Shown here one piece after another: positions 35,550 to 43,711 of a DNA stretch of 64,000 nucleotides. Below the pieces are notes generated by a model. It was not told where the DNA came from and searched no databases. It was given only the letters and a program-made list of their open reading frames with translations. The first letter of the stretch is position 1. Each line of letters starts with the position of its first letter. The stretch covers positions 57,989 through 121,988 of the forward strand of contig NZ_BMPM01000012.1 in assembly GCF_014647595.1 (NCBI RefSeq), written 5' to 3'. This DNA comes from Paenarthrobacter histidinolovorans (lineage in GTDB: Bacteria; Actinomycetota; Actinomycetes; Actinomycetales; Micrococcaceae). A program made the translations under genes and the position numbers.

Positions 35550-36419
35550 ATGCCCCTGCCTACTAACGACACCTTTGTTACCTATCCGGACGGCGCGATC
35601 GTTTCGATAGGAACCGTCCTCCACGTCAAGTCGCTGACTGCCGGGCGGTCAGCGGTCCTGCTCGACATCACGGCATTCCATCCCGTCGAAATGGCATGGC
35701 CCGACCAGCCAGCCGACCGCGGAACGATGACCACTACAGCTGGTACCCAGCCGATCCTCGGGTGCGTCACCGGCGGAATCCGCGACGGCGAACTTCATCT
35801 GGGCACGGACATGCCGGTCCGGATGGGAACCGATGGGTGGGTTTTCGTTGTCGCACATCTCATCGAAGGACCGCCCCCAGCGGTCGGTGAATCGGTACAG
35901 ATCGACGTTGAAGATGACCTTCGTGCCGCTCTCTCAGCCGGACATACCGCCTGTCACCTCGCCGCGCTTGCCCTCGACGCCGCACTGGCAGCAGCATGGA
36001 CCAAACCCGTGGTCAAGGATGCACTGGGAAACCCTGCCTTCGACTCACTGGCCATCCAGCATTCGCGCATCGACGCGCACCGATCCACGGACACCTACCG
36101 CATCGGAAAATCCCTCCGGAAAAAGGGATTTTCTCCCACCTCGCTCGACGACCCTGCGTCCGTTGCTGAACGTGTCAACGCCCAGCTATCGCAGTGGATC
36201 CAGGCCGGAGGCGCCGTGCGGATCGACCGAGAGGCGGCAGCTCTTTCCGCGCGACGAACCTGGGTTTGCGAGCTCCCAACCGGACGCATCAATATCCCAT
36301 GCGGGGGCACCCACATCCAGGACCTTGCAGAACTGTCCGCCATCAACGCATCGCTCACGATAGCCGAAATCGACGGCGGCCACCTGCTCATCATGGAAAC
36401 GGTAGCTGCACCGAACTGA
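35550..36419 (+). CDS. AlaX-like alanyl-tRNA editing / metal-dependent hydrolase
   Basis: A 289-residue protein that carries the two zinc-ligand motifs of the AlaRS editing domain: SAGHTACHLAALALD (HxxxH) and the CGGTH motif in INIPCGGTHIQDLAEL. The N-terminal part (DITAFHPV) resembles the domain before the editing core. Stand-alone AlaX proteins hydrolyse mischarged Ser/Gly-tRNAAla. Some relatives may act on other aminoacyl esters. It follows an amino-acid permease on the same strand by about 300 bases. No strong ribosome site is visible. Confidence 0.75.
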   Translation: MPLPTNDTFVTYPDGAIVSIGTVLHVKSLTAGRSAVLLDITAFHPVEMAWPDQPADRGTMTTTAGTQPILGCVTGGIRDGELHLGTDMPVRMGTDGWVFVVAHLIEGPPPAVGESVQIDVEDDLRAALSAGHTACHLAALALDAALAAAWTKPVVKDALGNPAFDSLAIQHSRIDAHRSTDTYRIGKSLRKKGFSPTSLDDPASVAERVNAQLSQWIQAGGAVRIDREAAALSARRTWVCELPTGRINIPCGGTHIQDLAELSAINASLTIAEIDGGHLLIMETVAAPN

Positions 36420-37191
36420 ACCCTTCACGCCTGCCAGTGGAAGCCTCCAACATTCAGGGTAGAACCAACCTGACAGCAGTATAGCCTCGTCATCACGGAG
36501 TCCAACCCCGGCAACCCAGTCCAGACCACGCCTGGATTACATTCACAGAACTCGTCGAGAACTCTTGTGGCTCGCAATCTACGCGGCGACAGGGACAACC
36601 TTGTCCACTAGAAGAAAATCATCGTGCAGTTGGCCGGCGCCGGCTGCTGGGGACGCTGACGACTCGGCACCCCGCACGTTGGTAATGACGCATGCCGGAG
36701 AGCGGGCGTCGACCCGCGGATCGTCTGCGCCACTGAAGACCTCACCATTCAACTGCGGTTCGTGGAGGCAGGAACGGCAATAGCGGCCCTGCCCGGGCTC
36801 GCACTCCACGACGGGTCCCAACTTACGGAAGTTCCCGACCGCTCCAGGCATCCAAAGCCGCCAAGCTCTTCTCGCATGCCGCGAAACTTCCGCCAGCCAT
36901 CATGCGATCATCGCAGTCGCCGCTGCCTTGGAAAGAGCCATCGCTATTTATGCTTAGTGCGGGCTGCGGCGGACTGGCTGGTGGGCTCTGTTGGAAGCGC
37001 CGGATGCTGAATGGACGGAATTCTCGTCTACTTCTACTCCCGTACTTTGAACGCCGATAATGGACGTTATGTAAACCTGAACCCTGCGTATCTCATCAGA
37101 TGAATCAATCCGCCCCATCCCTGATCCTGTCGCGAACTGCCGCAGCACCGCAACGCGGCCATCAATAACTGCCCATTGGCCGTGCAACGAG
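36420..37191. other. Intergenic region, one doubtful minus-strand ORF
   Basis: About 770 bases. A minus-strand frame (36579-36851, 90 codons) has a CRSC motif and an acidic stretch but no ribosome site and no recognised relative, so I do not call it as a gene. The remainder holds nothing I can support. Confidence 0.45.
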
Positions 37192-38124
37192 TTAGTCCTT
37201 GCGGGCGCGGTCGTCAGGGCCGGTTGTTCTGGCGTAGGTGTCTTGGAGGTACTGGGGTGGTGGGCCTGTGTGCTTGCCTACGAGTCGTCGGTAGGTCTGG
37301 ATTTCAGTGTTTTCCTGGGTTTTGACGAGGAGTTCGAGAGTATCAAAGCCGGTTGTCGTTCGGCTGTTGAAGAAGTCCACGGCGTTTCGGTTGCATTTGG
37401 AGAAACCGCCGGTGGAGTCGTAAAGCGTTGTGATGGCGTCCTTTGGGGTGAAGCGTCCTCCGCGGATGTGGGTTCCGTTGATGGTTCCGATTCTCCCTTC
37501 GGACCATCGCAGATATGCCTGTTCAAGGGCAGTGGCTTGGTCTACTTCGATGTCCAGAAGAGTGACGCTGTTGTAGTCGTTGAGTTCCAGCCATTTTAGG
37601 TAACGGTTGGGCAGCCCTTCCCACGAGAGGGTTCCCTCGATGACGACGTTCTCTTGCGCTTCAAGGCAGCGTTCGATGAGCCGGCTGGCCAGATCAACAG
37701 ATTCGTTATGGACGAGAGTCGAGAGTTCGTTGGGCATGATGGAGTACCCGTCTGCGAGTCTGCGGGTCAAGAGGCTGTCGAACCGGCCTTCCTGAACCGC
37801 ATCATCGAGCAGGCGTACTTTGATTTCGTCTGCGTCGATTACCCGCCACCCGGGCCCTCCCATGTCCAGGGATTTCCGTGTTGTGGTTTTCCCGGCACCA
37901 GGTGGACCTGCAGTGATGATAGCCGCGAGGCCGCTCTTTTCGATTTCATCGGCGCCTTCGGCGAGAAGTTCATCGAGCAGCACGCGTTGATACCGTAGCC
38001 GGTCCGTGGGCAGAGGCTGTTCTGGCACGTACGTGGCCCAAGCGGCGTTGCGGTGCAGTTCCGCTCCCGGGCTTGTCAGGGTATTCAGTTCGGCTTCAAC
38101 CAGGCGTAGCGTCTGCTCGTCCAT
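37192..38124 (-). CDS. Zeta-toxin-family kinase
   Basis: A 310-residue P-loop kinase of the zeta/PezT toxin type. Walker A GPPGAGKTT is at residues 73-81 and VIDADEIKVRLL follows at 95-106, where the catalytic Asp and substrate-contacting residues lie in the family. Zeta toxins phosphorylate UDP-N-acetylglucosamine and block cell-wall synthesis. The ATG directly follows the TAA of the preceding HTH gene (TAAATG), so the two are coupled as a toxin-antitoxin operon. The length is close to zeta (about 290). Confidence 0.85.
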   Translation of the reverse strand: MDEQTLRLVEAELNTLTSPGAELHRNAAWATYVPEQPLPTDRLRYQRVLLDELLAEGADEIEKSGLAAIITAGPPGAGKTTTRKSLDMGGPGWRVIDADEIKVRLLDDAVQEGRFDSLLTRRLADGYSIMPNELSTLVHNESVDLASRLIERCLEAQENVVIEGTLSWEGLPNRYLKWLELNDYNSVTLLDIEVDQATALEQAYLRWSEGRIGTINGTHIRGGRFTPKDAITTLYDSTGGFSKCNRNAVDFFNSRTTTGFDTLELLVKTQENTEIQTYRRLVGKHTGPPPQYLQDTYARTTGPDDRARKD

Positions 38125-38559
38125 TTAGTCCACCGTGGGGTGAGCGGCTTCCACGATGGCCTCGTAGTCTTCCCCGGTGATCAGGTCCCGAAGAAAAGCA
38201 TCGGGTATGTCGTCCCACGTGCCGCCGGTCAACTGACCTTCCGGGTTGGCCGGTTCAGCGTCCTGCGAGTAGGTGTAGTTCCATGCCTTGAGTTCCTTAA
38301 GCATCAGTTCGTGCTCAATGCGCCCGGCATGAAATTCCAGGATGACTTCCCGAGGCGTTTTGTCCAACAAGTCCGGGAAACTCTTGATCTTCCGCAAAAT
38401 ACGGTGCACCTCGGGTTGTGAAATAGACAGACGACGCGCGATCTCAGCCTGTTTCAGACCCACGCTCCGTGCCGCCGCACATGCTCGCAAAACCTCAAGC
38501 CGGTTCAACTCCCGACCCGCGTATACGCGGGCGAGCTCTTCCTGAATGGTCTGCAACAT
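38125..38559 (-). CDS. HTH-domain antitoxin partner of the zeta toxin
   Basis: A 144-residue protein with a helix-turn-helix at residues 34-58 (GLKQAEIARRLSISQPEVHRIL) and an acidic helical C-terminal part (DIPDAFLRDLITGEDYEAIVEA). I choose ATG 38559 because of AAGGGG 4 bases upstream. The longer frame lacks such a site. It is not like the small epsilon antitoxin. A DNA-binding domain plus a toxin-binding C-terminus would allow autoregulation, as in PezA. Confidence 0.75.
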   Translation of the reverse strand: MLQTIQEELARVYAGRELNRLEVLRACAAARSVGLKQAEIARRLSISQPEVHRILRKIKSFPDLLDKTPREVILEFHAGRIEHELMLKELKAWNYTYSQDAEPANPEGQLTGGTWDDIPDAFLRDLITGEDYEAIVEAAHPTVD

Positions 38560-39448
38560 CTGCCCCTTCCCGCCGATATCAACACACTTATTCATTTTGT
38601 ATTGGATCAACGGTACTCCTGGAAGTTGTCTCCGGGAAGACCATCCAGCCTTGCGCCCCACGCTCCTGTCAACGCTATTTGAGGGGTCCCCATCAAAACG
38701 TTTCCACGCGGAGCCTCTATCGCGTATCCAGTAACAGCTGACCCATAGTGGGCTCAGCCAGGTGACACAGAGGTCCTACAGCGTGGTGCCCCGTCGCCCC
38801 GAGCCATCGATTTCTGAGCTCTGCACGGGCTGGGGGTCTTCTTGTTCTTCTTCGCGTCGGCGGGCGTTCAGTTGCGCCTCTGGGTCTTGTGCGGAGGCGT
38901 GCACCTGGGCGGCGACGTGGTTGAGGCGGTGTCATGTTTCCGCCTGGTCCCTTCAGCACCTGTGTTTGAAACGCTGCACGAGGTCTCATGTCGGGCAGCT
39001 ACCAGATGTTGATAGCAGCGCTATGACGTCACCGATGGATCGGGATGTGCCCCGGCAGCAGCGGCGGACGAATTTGAGCCCTACCCATATTCGGGGCCTG
39101 CGAACGCGAAGACATCGGGCAAGGCGGTTCGGTGTCTTTACGGCCGGTTCTCGTGGGAAACTACATTCGTTGTCGATCAACCAGTCCCTGGGGGTACGAG
39201 TGCGGCTTGCGTCCGTGCCGGATGGGAGAACCACTCTGACCCGTATCTCCTGAACGGGTTCGAGCACTGGAGCGTGCAGGTATGCCTTGAGCTTCTTGCC
39301 GACGAACAGGCCTCGACCCAGGACTGGACGGACCTGGGTAACCTGTTTGTCGTGGAGCTGAAACCTGACATGGTTCACTATGCCGATCATGCGAAGACGA
39401 GGAACTGACTAACTCGCTACACAGTCTTCTGGCATACGCGGGACGAGC
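38560..39448. other. Region with gene remnants, no intact gene
   Basis: About 0.9 kb upstream of the toxin-antitoxin pair. A minus-strand tail (38776 to about 38930) reads RLNHVAAQVHASAQDPEAQL and then ARRREEEQEDPQPVQSSE before TAG; upstream in frame are TGA codons where coding would be expected, as in a decayed gene. On the plus strand a start-less frame of about 130 codons runs to TGA near 39408. Both look like debris of lost genes. Confidence 0.4.
38776..38934 (-). pseudogene. C-terminal remnant of an unidentified gene
   Basis: The minus-strand reading frame is protein-like (HVAAQVHASAQDPEAQLNA and an acidic/Glu-rich tail) and ends at a proper stop, but an in-frame TGA sits at its start where a sense codon would join it to the upstream sequence. 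No start codon or ribosome site exists. It could derive from a plasmid mobilisation gene, which is a guess from its helical, charged composition. Confidence 0.35.
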
Positions 39449-39868
39449 TCACAAAGCAATGGGGGCTTCCCGTCTGCTCACGGCCTCCACTGGACCGATG
39501 AGGCATGTGGCGGTCCGTCTAGGCGGAGGCGGACACCCTGTGCCTGATGTTGGGCCACTGGCGTTGCGGGTGTGGTTGTCCAGGTATTCCTTCACTGCTG
39601 AGCGCAGTACGTCAGGAAATTTCCTGCCTTCGGAATCGGCTTGGGCGCGGAGCAAGAGGTCCATGGTTTCTGGTATCTTGACCGCGCCACAGAAACGAGC
39701 GGCCGCCGTCAGGGTCAAGAGTGGGGCGCCCGCCGAGGGCTTTCACGGCCTTCTGCTCGGCGGGGCTTTCCGCGGCATCCTGCAGGAACGCCAGCGATTC
39801 GGCGCGGCGCCCGCTTCAGAGTGTCCGGCTCGAACGTGCGGGCCGTATGTTCCCAAGTCCACAGTCAT
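39449..39868 (-). pseudogene. Frameshifted ribbon-helix-helix-type gene
   Basis: Three minus-strand frames each hold one piece of what looks like one small protein. They are MTVDLGTYGPHVR at the ATG (39868), AESLAFLQDAAESPAEQKAV plus KALGGRPTL in the middle, and VKIPETMDLLLRAQADSEGR followed by KFPDVLRSAVKEYLDNH at the end. The last piece resembles RHH/VapB-like DNA-binding proteins. At least two frameshifts separate the pieces, so the gene is broken. Confidence 0.55.
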
Positions 39869-39913
39869 GGGTGGTCTCCTCATAATGTCGGGGGTCTGTG
39901 ACACGCTTGAGGC

Positions 39914-40267
39914 ATGGAAGCTATTTACGATTCGCGAGGCGATGTCATCGGTTGGCTTGAAGATCCAATGGTCCGGAATTTGCATGGGGCCGTGGTCGCC
40001 TGGCACAAGAACGGAACCATATTCGATCTTCATGGACATGAGAGGTCTAAGTTCTCTGATGGGTATTTTCGACTAGAAGGTGACGCGTTCGCCTTTATCC
40101 AGGGCGCTCACAGCGGGCCCACTCTGCCCATCCGGTCAATACGACCAATCCGGCCAGTCCGTCACGTGCGTCCGGTTAGGCCCGTATTCTCCGTCCCCTC
40201 AGTTGCACATGTTCGTTCGCGCAATTGGAGCAGCAAAAGCCCGTCCGAGGTCATCCCAGGTCTGTAG
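39914..40267 (+). CDS. Small protein of the 4-fold beta-flower type with an Arg-Pro repeat tail
   Basis: A 117-residue protein. The first 75 residues consist of short beta repeats (IYDSRGDVIGWLED, AVVAWHKNGTIFDLHG, FSDGYFRLEGDAFAF) as in the four-fold beta-flower family. It continues into a RPIRPVRHVRPVRPV-like repeat and a Ser-rich tail. No function is known. The ribosome site is weak. It is flanked by broken genes but itself appears intact. Confidence 0.55.
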   Translation: MEAIYDSRGDVIGWLEDPMVRNLHGAVVAWHKNGTIFDLHGHERSKFSDGYFRLEGDAFAFIQGAHSGPTLPIRSIRPIRPVRHVRPVRPVFSVPSVAHVRSRNWSSKSPSEVIPGL

Positions 40268-40883
40268 CTTTTTTGGTGTAGTGGTTGGAGTGGTGCACCG
40301 ACGGCATCGGTCATACCTACAATGTTCAGGCCGCCCTCTATTGCTCTGCCTTGGCGCGGGCGTGGACCTCGCCAAGGATGCGTCCTCGATATCAGGATTG
40401 TCTTTGCGGGCGTAGGAGTTCGTCAGCCCTTGCCGCTAAGGCCCTATTGGTGACCACAAACAAGCTGTCCCAAGTGAGCTCATTCGTGCGACAGCCGGTG
40501 CTGTCGCTAGTGTTTCCGAGGACTCATAGAGAAGAGTCACCTTCCTGTGGCCAACGACCTAGCTTTCCGTTCAGAAGCCAGTACGAGAGCATATGACCTA
40601 CCCTGCTCGGTCTAAGGCAGCTGCCAACAGATCGGGGTTCTCGGCGTATGAGCGGGATGAGTAGAAGTAGATGAAGAAGTCGGCTCACCGTGCCTTTTCT
40701 GGGGCGGTACCACGGCTGCATGAGGATTGGGTCATGACCACCGCCCGCCCGAACGACGTCAGTGGGATGCGCAGGTAGACGGCAAAGACTACTTACGATG
40801 GTCTTGCGATCCTGCACAATAAGCCGCCCAGCTACCCTGATCCGACTAGAGCTGTGCCTTTATTTTGAGGGCAGGCGACACAA
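40268..40883. other. Intergenic region, nothing supported
   Basis: About 600 bases before the membrane/coiled-coil locus. No open frame with a ribosome site, no hairpin and no tRNA-like structure was recognised. Confidence 0.45.
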
Positions 40884-41126
40884 ATGCATAGTTATCTCAT
40901 GGATAAATTCATTCGAGACCGCGCTGGGCTCGCTATAACGGCCATTGCCTCGTTGTGTACCATCATTGGATTTATCGGCTGGCTCGTGCCCCAGATCCGG
41001 GACTTTGCGATAAGCACCCCCCTCCTGGGTTGGGCGATTGCATTGGTTGGGATTGCTGTTGCGTCTGCCTTCCTGGTGACCACCACATCCAGCTGGATCA
41101 GACCAAAAGCGAGATCGAAGAGCTGA
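40884..41126 (+). CDS. Small two-TM membrane protein, likely 5' part of a frameshifted gene
   Basis: An 80-residue frame with two hydrophobic segments (ITAIASLCTIIGFIGWLV and LGWAIALVGIAVASAFLV). It is preceded by GGCAGG. At its C-terminus the DNA continues as good coding sequence in the -1 frame (see next entry), so the membrane anchor and the following helical domain were probably one protein. Either a mutation/sequencing error or a frameshift event separates them. The base composition is lower in GC than the neighbours. Confidence 0.55.
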   Translation: MHSYLMDKFIRDRAGLAITAIASLCTIIGFIGWLVPQIRDFAISTPLLGWAIALVGIAVASAFLVTTTSSWIRPKARSKS

Positions 41127-41551
41127 AAAAGGATTTCGAGCGGCTCAGTTCCCCCGTGTCGGAAACGGACGCAGCGCACTTCCTTAATTTTGCCTATCAA
41201 GTAGATCTGAAACAGTCGGAACTCAGGCATCTGCTGGAACCTCTTTGGGCGCCCTATTCCATTGGTCAGTCCCTGTTGCGCCATTTAGGAGATGAGATGA
41301 ATACATGGAGTTTTGCTTCCTCGGGGTTCCGCAATACTGAGCTCGATGAAGCAGCTCGGCACTTCTACTACTGGACCAACGTACTCGTACCTTCAACCAA
41401 AGACTGTGGGTACATGGAGATCGGCAGTCGGTTCGGAAAAGATGTTGATGCATACGGCGAAGAGATGGAGAGACGCCGTAGCGCCCTTATCAAAGCGCAG
41501 CAACGGGTGGACCGCCTAGTCACAAAACACGGCCTGCGGGCTCAATCATGA
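40955..41551 (+). CDS. Helical cytoplasmic domain, likely 3' part of the frameshifted membrane gene
   Basis: The frame is open from GTG 40955, but the first 45 codons are the out-of-frame copy of the membrane segments and unlikely to be used. From about 41090 the sequence is convincing: QLDQTKSEIEELKKDFERL, FLNFAYQVDLKQSELRHLLE and a C-terminal coiled-coil (EEMERRRSALIKAQQRVDRL). Function unknown. It stands directly ahead of a DUF4062 gene, which hints at a common role. Confidence 0.5.
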   Translation: MYHHWIYRLARAPDPGLCDKHPPPGLGDCIGWDCCCVCLPGDHHIQLDQTKSEIEELKKDFERLSSPVSETDAAHFLNFAYQVDLKQSELRHLLEPLWAPYSIGQSLLRHLGDEMNTWSFASSGFRNTELDEAARHFYYWTNVLVPSTKDCGYMEIGSRFGKDVDAYGEEMERRRSALIKAQQRVDRLVTKHGLRAQS

Positions 41552-41862
41552 ACTTGGGAGCTTTCCTATCCAATACCGACCTAGCGCTTCCGAAGGCTGT
41601 GATCCTTGCCCAAGGCGGCACCAGAACGGCGAAAATGGCTCAGCGTTCCGTCGCCCGTCTTCACGAACAGCCGGTAAACGCCATCACTGCCGCGCTTGGG
41701 GAAATAGGTGCAGAACCCCTGATATCAGCAGGAGGTAAGCGTCTCCCTCCCGTTCTTCATGAGAGCAGCCGAGTAAGATATATGAGAGTTCCAGCACTCA
41801 GAAGCTATATGACAAAAGGTGGACGCCTTGGCCGCAACAGCGAAATACCAAGTTTTTATTAG
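41548..41862 (+). CDS. Doubtful small ORF between the membrane gene and the DUF4062 gene
   Basis: A 104-residue frame whose ATG overlaps the preceding stop (ATGA) and whose 3' end overlaps the DUF4062 start by about 40 bases. The overlap favours translational coupling, but the sequence resembles no family and becomes unconvincing towards its C-terminus. Confidence 0.3.
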   Translation: MNLGAFLSNTDLALPKAVILAQGGTRTAKMAQRSVARLHEQPVNAITAALGEIGAEPLISAGGKRLPPVLHESSRVRYMRVPALRSYMTKGGRLGRNSEIPSFY

Positions 41863-42904
41863 CTCAACATTTGAGGATTTGAAAGAAGAGCGCGATCAAG
41901 TGATCAAGGCTGTTCTTGAGATGGGGCACATACCCGTTGGAATGGAGATGTTCAGTGCGGCGGATAATGAGCAATGGCAGATCATTGCGAAACACATTGA
42001 AGAGAGTGATTATTACGCCGTCATAGCCGCGCACCGACTGGGCTCTTTGACGCATGAGGGAACTAGTTATACGCGCAAGGAATATGAATATGCGCTGAAG
42101 CTTGGAATACCTGCATTAGGATTTGTAATCAATGAGAAGGCCCCTTGGCCTTCTGATAGGATTGACAAGGATTCAGTTAAGCAAACTGAGCTACAAGCGT
42201 TCAAGGCGCTAATCCAGGAGAAGCCTGTGGGCTACTGGTCCACAGCCGATGAATTATACGCAAAGTTTTCCCTTGCTCTAATGAAGGCGATCACGGCGAA
42301 CCCGCGCGAGGGATGGATTCGTGCCTCATCAGCGGGAGCAGGACCGGAGGTTACCGCCGAGTTATCACGGCTCAGCGCCGAAAACGCCGATCTTCGCAGT
42401 CGCCTCGAGATCTCAGAAGGTGCTGCAGAGCGCGAAGAGTTGGAGCAGCTCCAGAGCACTCTCCACATCTTGATGGATACAGAGCGAAAACCTTCCTACA
42501 GATACACGGGGGCATCTGACTGGCATATAGCGGAGGACTGCTCGCTTTTCTCTATTTTTCTTCGTCTGGCTCCGGAGATGATGGCAGAAGCCTCAACTGA
42601 AGACATGTCTCGTCTCTTAGCGATGGACATTCGTGGGGATACCAGCAGGGATCCCGATATCGTTGCCTATAACCAGTTCAATGAGCTCATGGCTGACTTC
42701 ATGACGCTCGATCTAGTGAACCCCTCGGAGCGCGAGCATGCTCCTAGTGACGTCAAAAACTACTGGATACTTACACCGTTTGGAATTCGTATGTTGAAGG
42801 CTATCCGGAGAACGACTTTAGCTATGAAAAAGGAAAACGCACCAGAAGATTCGGAACAGAAAACGCAAAGTACTCCCCATGAGAAAGAGCCCTTTTTGAG
42901 CTGA
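41828..42904 (+). CDS. DUF4062 domain protein
   Basis: About 358 residues. The N-terminal DUF4062 domain is clear (KYQVFISSTFEDLKEERDQV, HIPVGMEMFSAADNEQW, ESDYYAVIAAHRLGS, SYTRKEYEYAL). This flavodoxin-like domain is often found at the N-terminus of STAND/NTPase proteins and in conflict systems. A coiled-coil (AELSRLSAENADLRSRLEI) and a helical C-terminal domain of unknown type follow. TTG 41828 with AAAGGTGG 5 bases upstream is the best start; GTG 41819 is the alternative. The low GC and codon use differ from the metabolic genes and suggest recent transfer. Confidence 0.8.
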   Translation: MAATAKYQVFISSTFEDLKEERDQVIKAVLEMGHIPVGMEMFSAADNEQWQIIAKHIEESDYYAVIAAHRLGSLTHEGTSYTRKEYEYALKLGIPALGFVINEKAPWPSDRIDKDSVKQTELQAFKALIQEKPVGYWSTADELYAKFSLALMKAITANPREGWIRASSAGAGPEVTAELSRLSAENADLRSRLEISEGAAEREELEQLQSTLHILMDTERKPSYRYTGASDWHIAEDCSLFSIFLRLAPEMMAEASTEDMSRLLAMDIRGDTSRDPDIVAYNQFNELMADFMTLDLVNPSEREHAPSDVKNYWILTPFGIRMLKAIRRTTLAMKKENAPEDSEQKTQSTPHEKEPFLS

Positions 42905-42965
42905 CTTGAGATCGCCTGTTGGGCGCCCCGCCAGCCGGATCTAGGAACCGCTTCATCTGCTTTCC

Positions 42966-42983
42966 TGGTACCGTTTTGGTACC
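42966..42983. promoter_or_regulatory. Twin TGGTACC operator of the RHH/Doc module
   Basis: Two TGGTACC copies with 11-base periodicity (42966-42972 and 42977-42983), each containing the palindrome GGTACC, lie just before the antitoxin start. One helical turn between half-sites is what a ribbon-helix-helix autorepressor would need. Confidence 0.6.
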
Positions 42984-42991
42984 ATGGGTGT

Positions 42992-43198
42992 ATGGCTATG
43001 AATCTGCGGGTACCGGAAGACCTCGATCGACGACTGGAGAAGCTGGCCGCCGAGGAGCACACGTCCAAATCCGCGCTCCTGCTGCAAGGGGCGGAATTGG
43101 TTCTGCAACGGCATGCCCGCCGACGCGAGATCAGCCAAGGCCTCGATTTCGTCCTGAGCCATGATGCTGAACTGCTGACGCGGCTTGAGGACGCGTGA
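42992..43198 (+). CDS. Ribbon-helix-helix antitoxin
   Basis: A 68-residue CopG/RHH protein (MNLRVPEDLDRRLEKLAAEE, then HTSKSALLLQGAELVLQRHA). Such proteins repress their own operon and neutralise the toxin through the C-terminal tail (LSHDAELLTRLEDA). It overlaps the next gene by 4 bases (GTGA). The second ATG at 42998 is an alternative start. Confidence 0.85.
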   Translation: MAMNLRVPEDLDRRLEKLAAEEHTSKSALLLQGAELVLQRHARRREISQGLDFVLSHDAELLTRLEDA

Positions 43199-43563
43199 CA
43201 GCATACCTGGATATCGAGGACGCACTCCAGGTCGTTGACCGGTACGGCTTCCACATTCGGGACGTTGGCTTGCTGGCCTCGGCACTGACCAGGCCATCCA
43301 CAACAGTCATGGGCGCAGAAGCTTATCCCGAACTTTCGCTGAAGGCAGCTGCGCTGCTGGAGTCCGTCGCCCGGTTCCACCCACTTCTCGACGGGAACAA
43401 ACGAACCGCATGGACCCTCATGGTGCTGCTGCTCTGGGTCAACGGATACCGGCACGACTTCACCACCGGTCAGGGCTTCGAGCTCGTCGTCGGTGTCGCC
43501 GCAGGCACCATCGAGCTGCGGGATGCTGCCAGCTTGATCTCCCAGCACCTGGTGCCTCGCTAG
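43195..43563 (+). CDS. Doc/Fic-type toxin
   Basis: A 122-residue death-on-curing protein. The Fic motif is HPLLDGNKRTAW (residues 62-73). Short Doc proteins phosphorylate EF-Tu and arrest translation. The start is GTG overlapping the antitoxin stop. The pairing with an RHH rather than a Phd-type antitoxin is a known variation. The module probably stabilises the element. Confidence 0.88.
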   Translation: MTAYLDIEDALQVVDRYGFHIRDVGLLASALTRPSTTVMGAEAYPELSLKAAALLESVARFHPLLDGNKRTAWTLMVLLLWVNGYRHDFTTGQGFELVVGVAAGTIELRDAASLISQHLVPR

Positions 43564-43711
43564 TCACGCATGGAACCCAAGAGTCGCTCCAGAAGCACGC
43601 GACGGTATTCCTTATCAGCGAAGGCTTCCCGGTCATCTCGGGACCAGGGAACGACCCGTCAGCCGCCGAGCAGCTATTGGAAGCCAGGACAGCCGGGCGT
43701 AGCCTTCCCTC

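Noticed and set aside
36579..36851. 90-codon minus-strand frame with CRSC
   Set aside because: No ribosome site, no partner gene and no recognised family; kept only as a note in the intergenic entry.
38986..39390. 134-codon minus-strand frame
   Set aside because: A start-less plus-strand frame over the same bases is equally protein-like, and neither has a ribosome site. Treated as debris.
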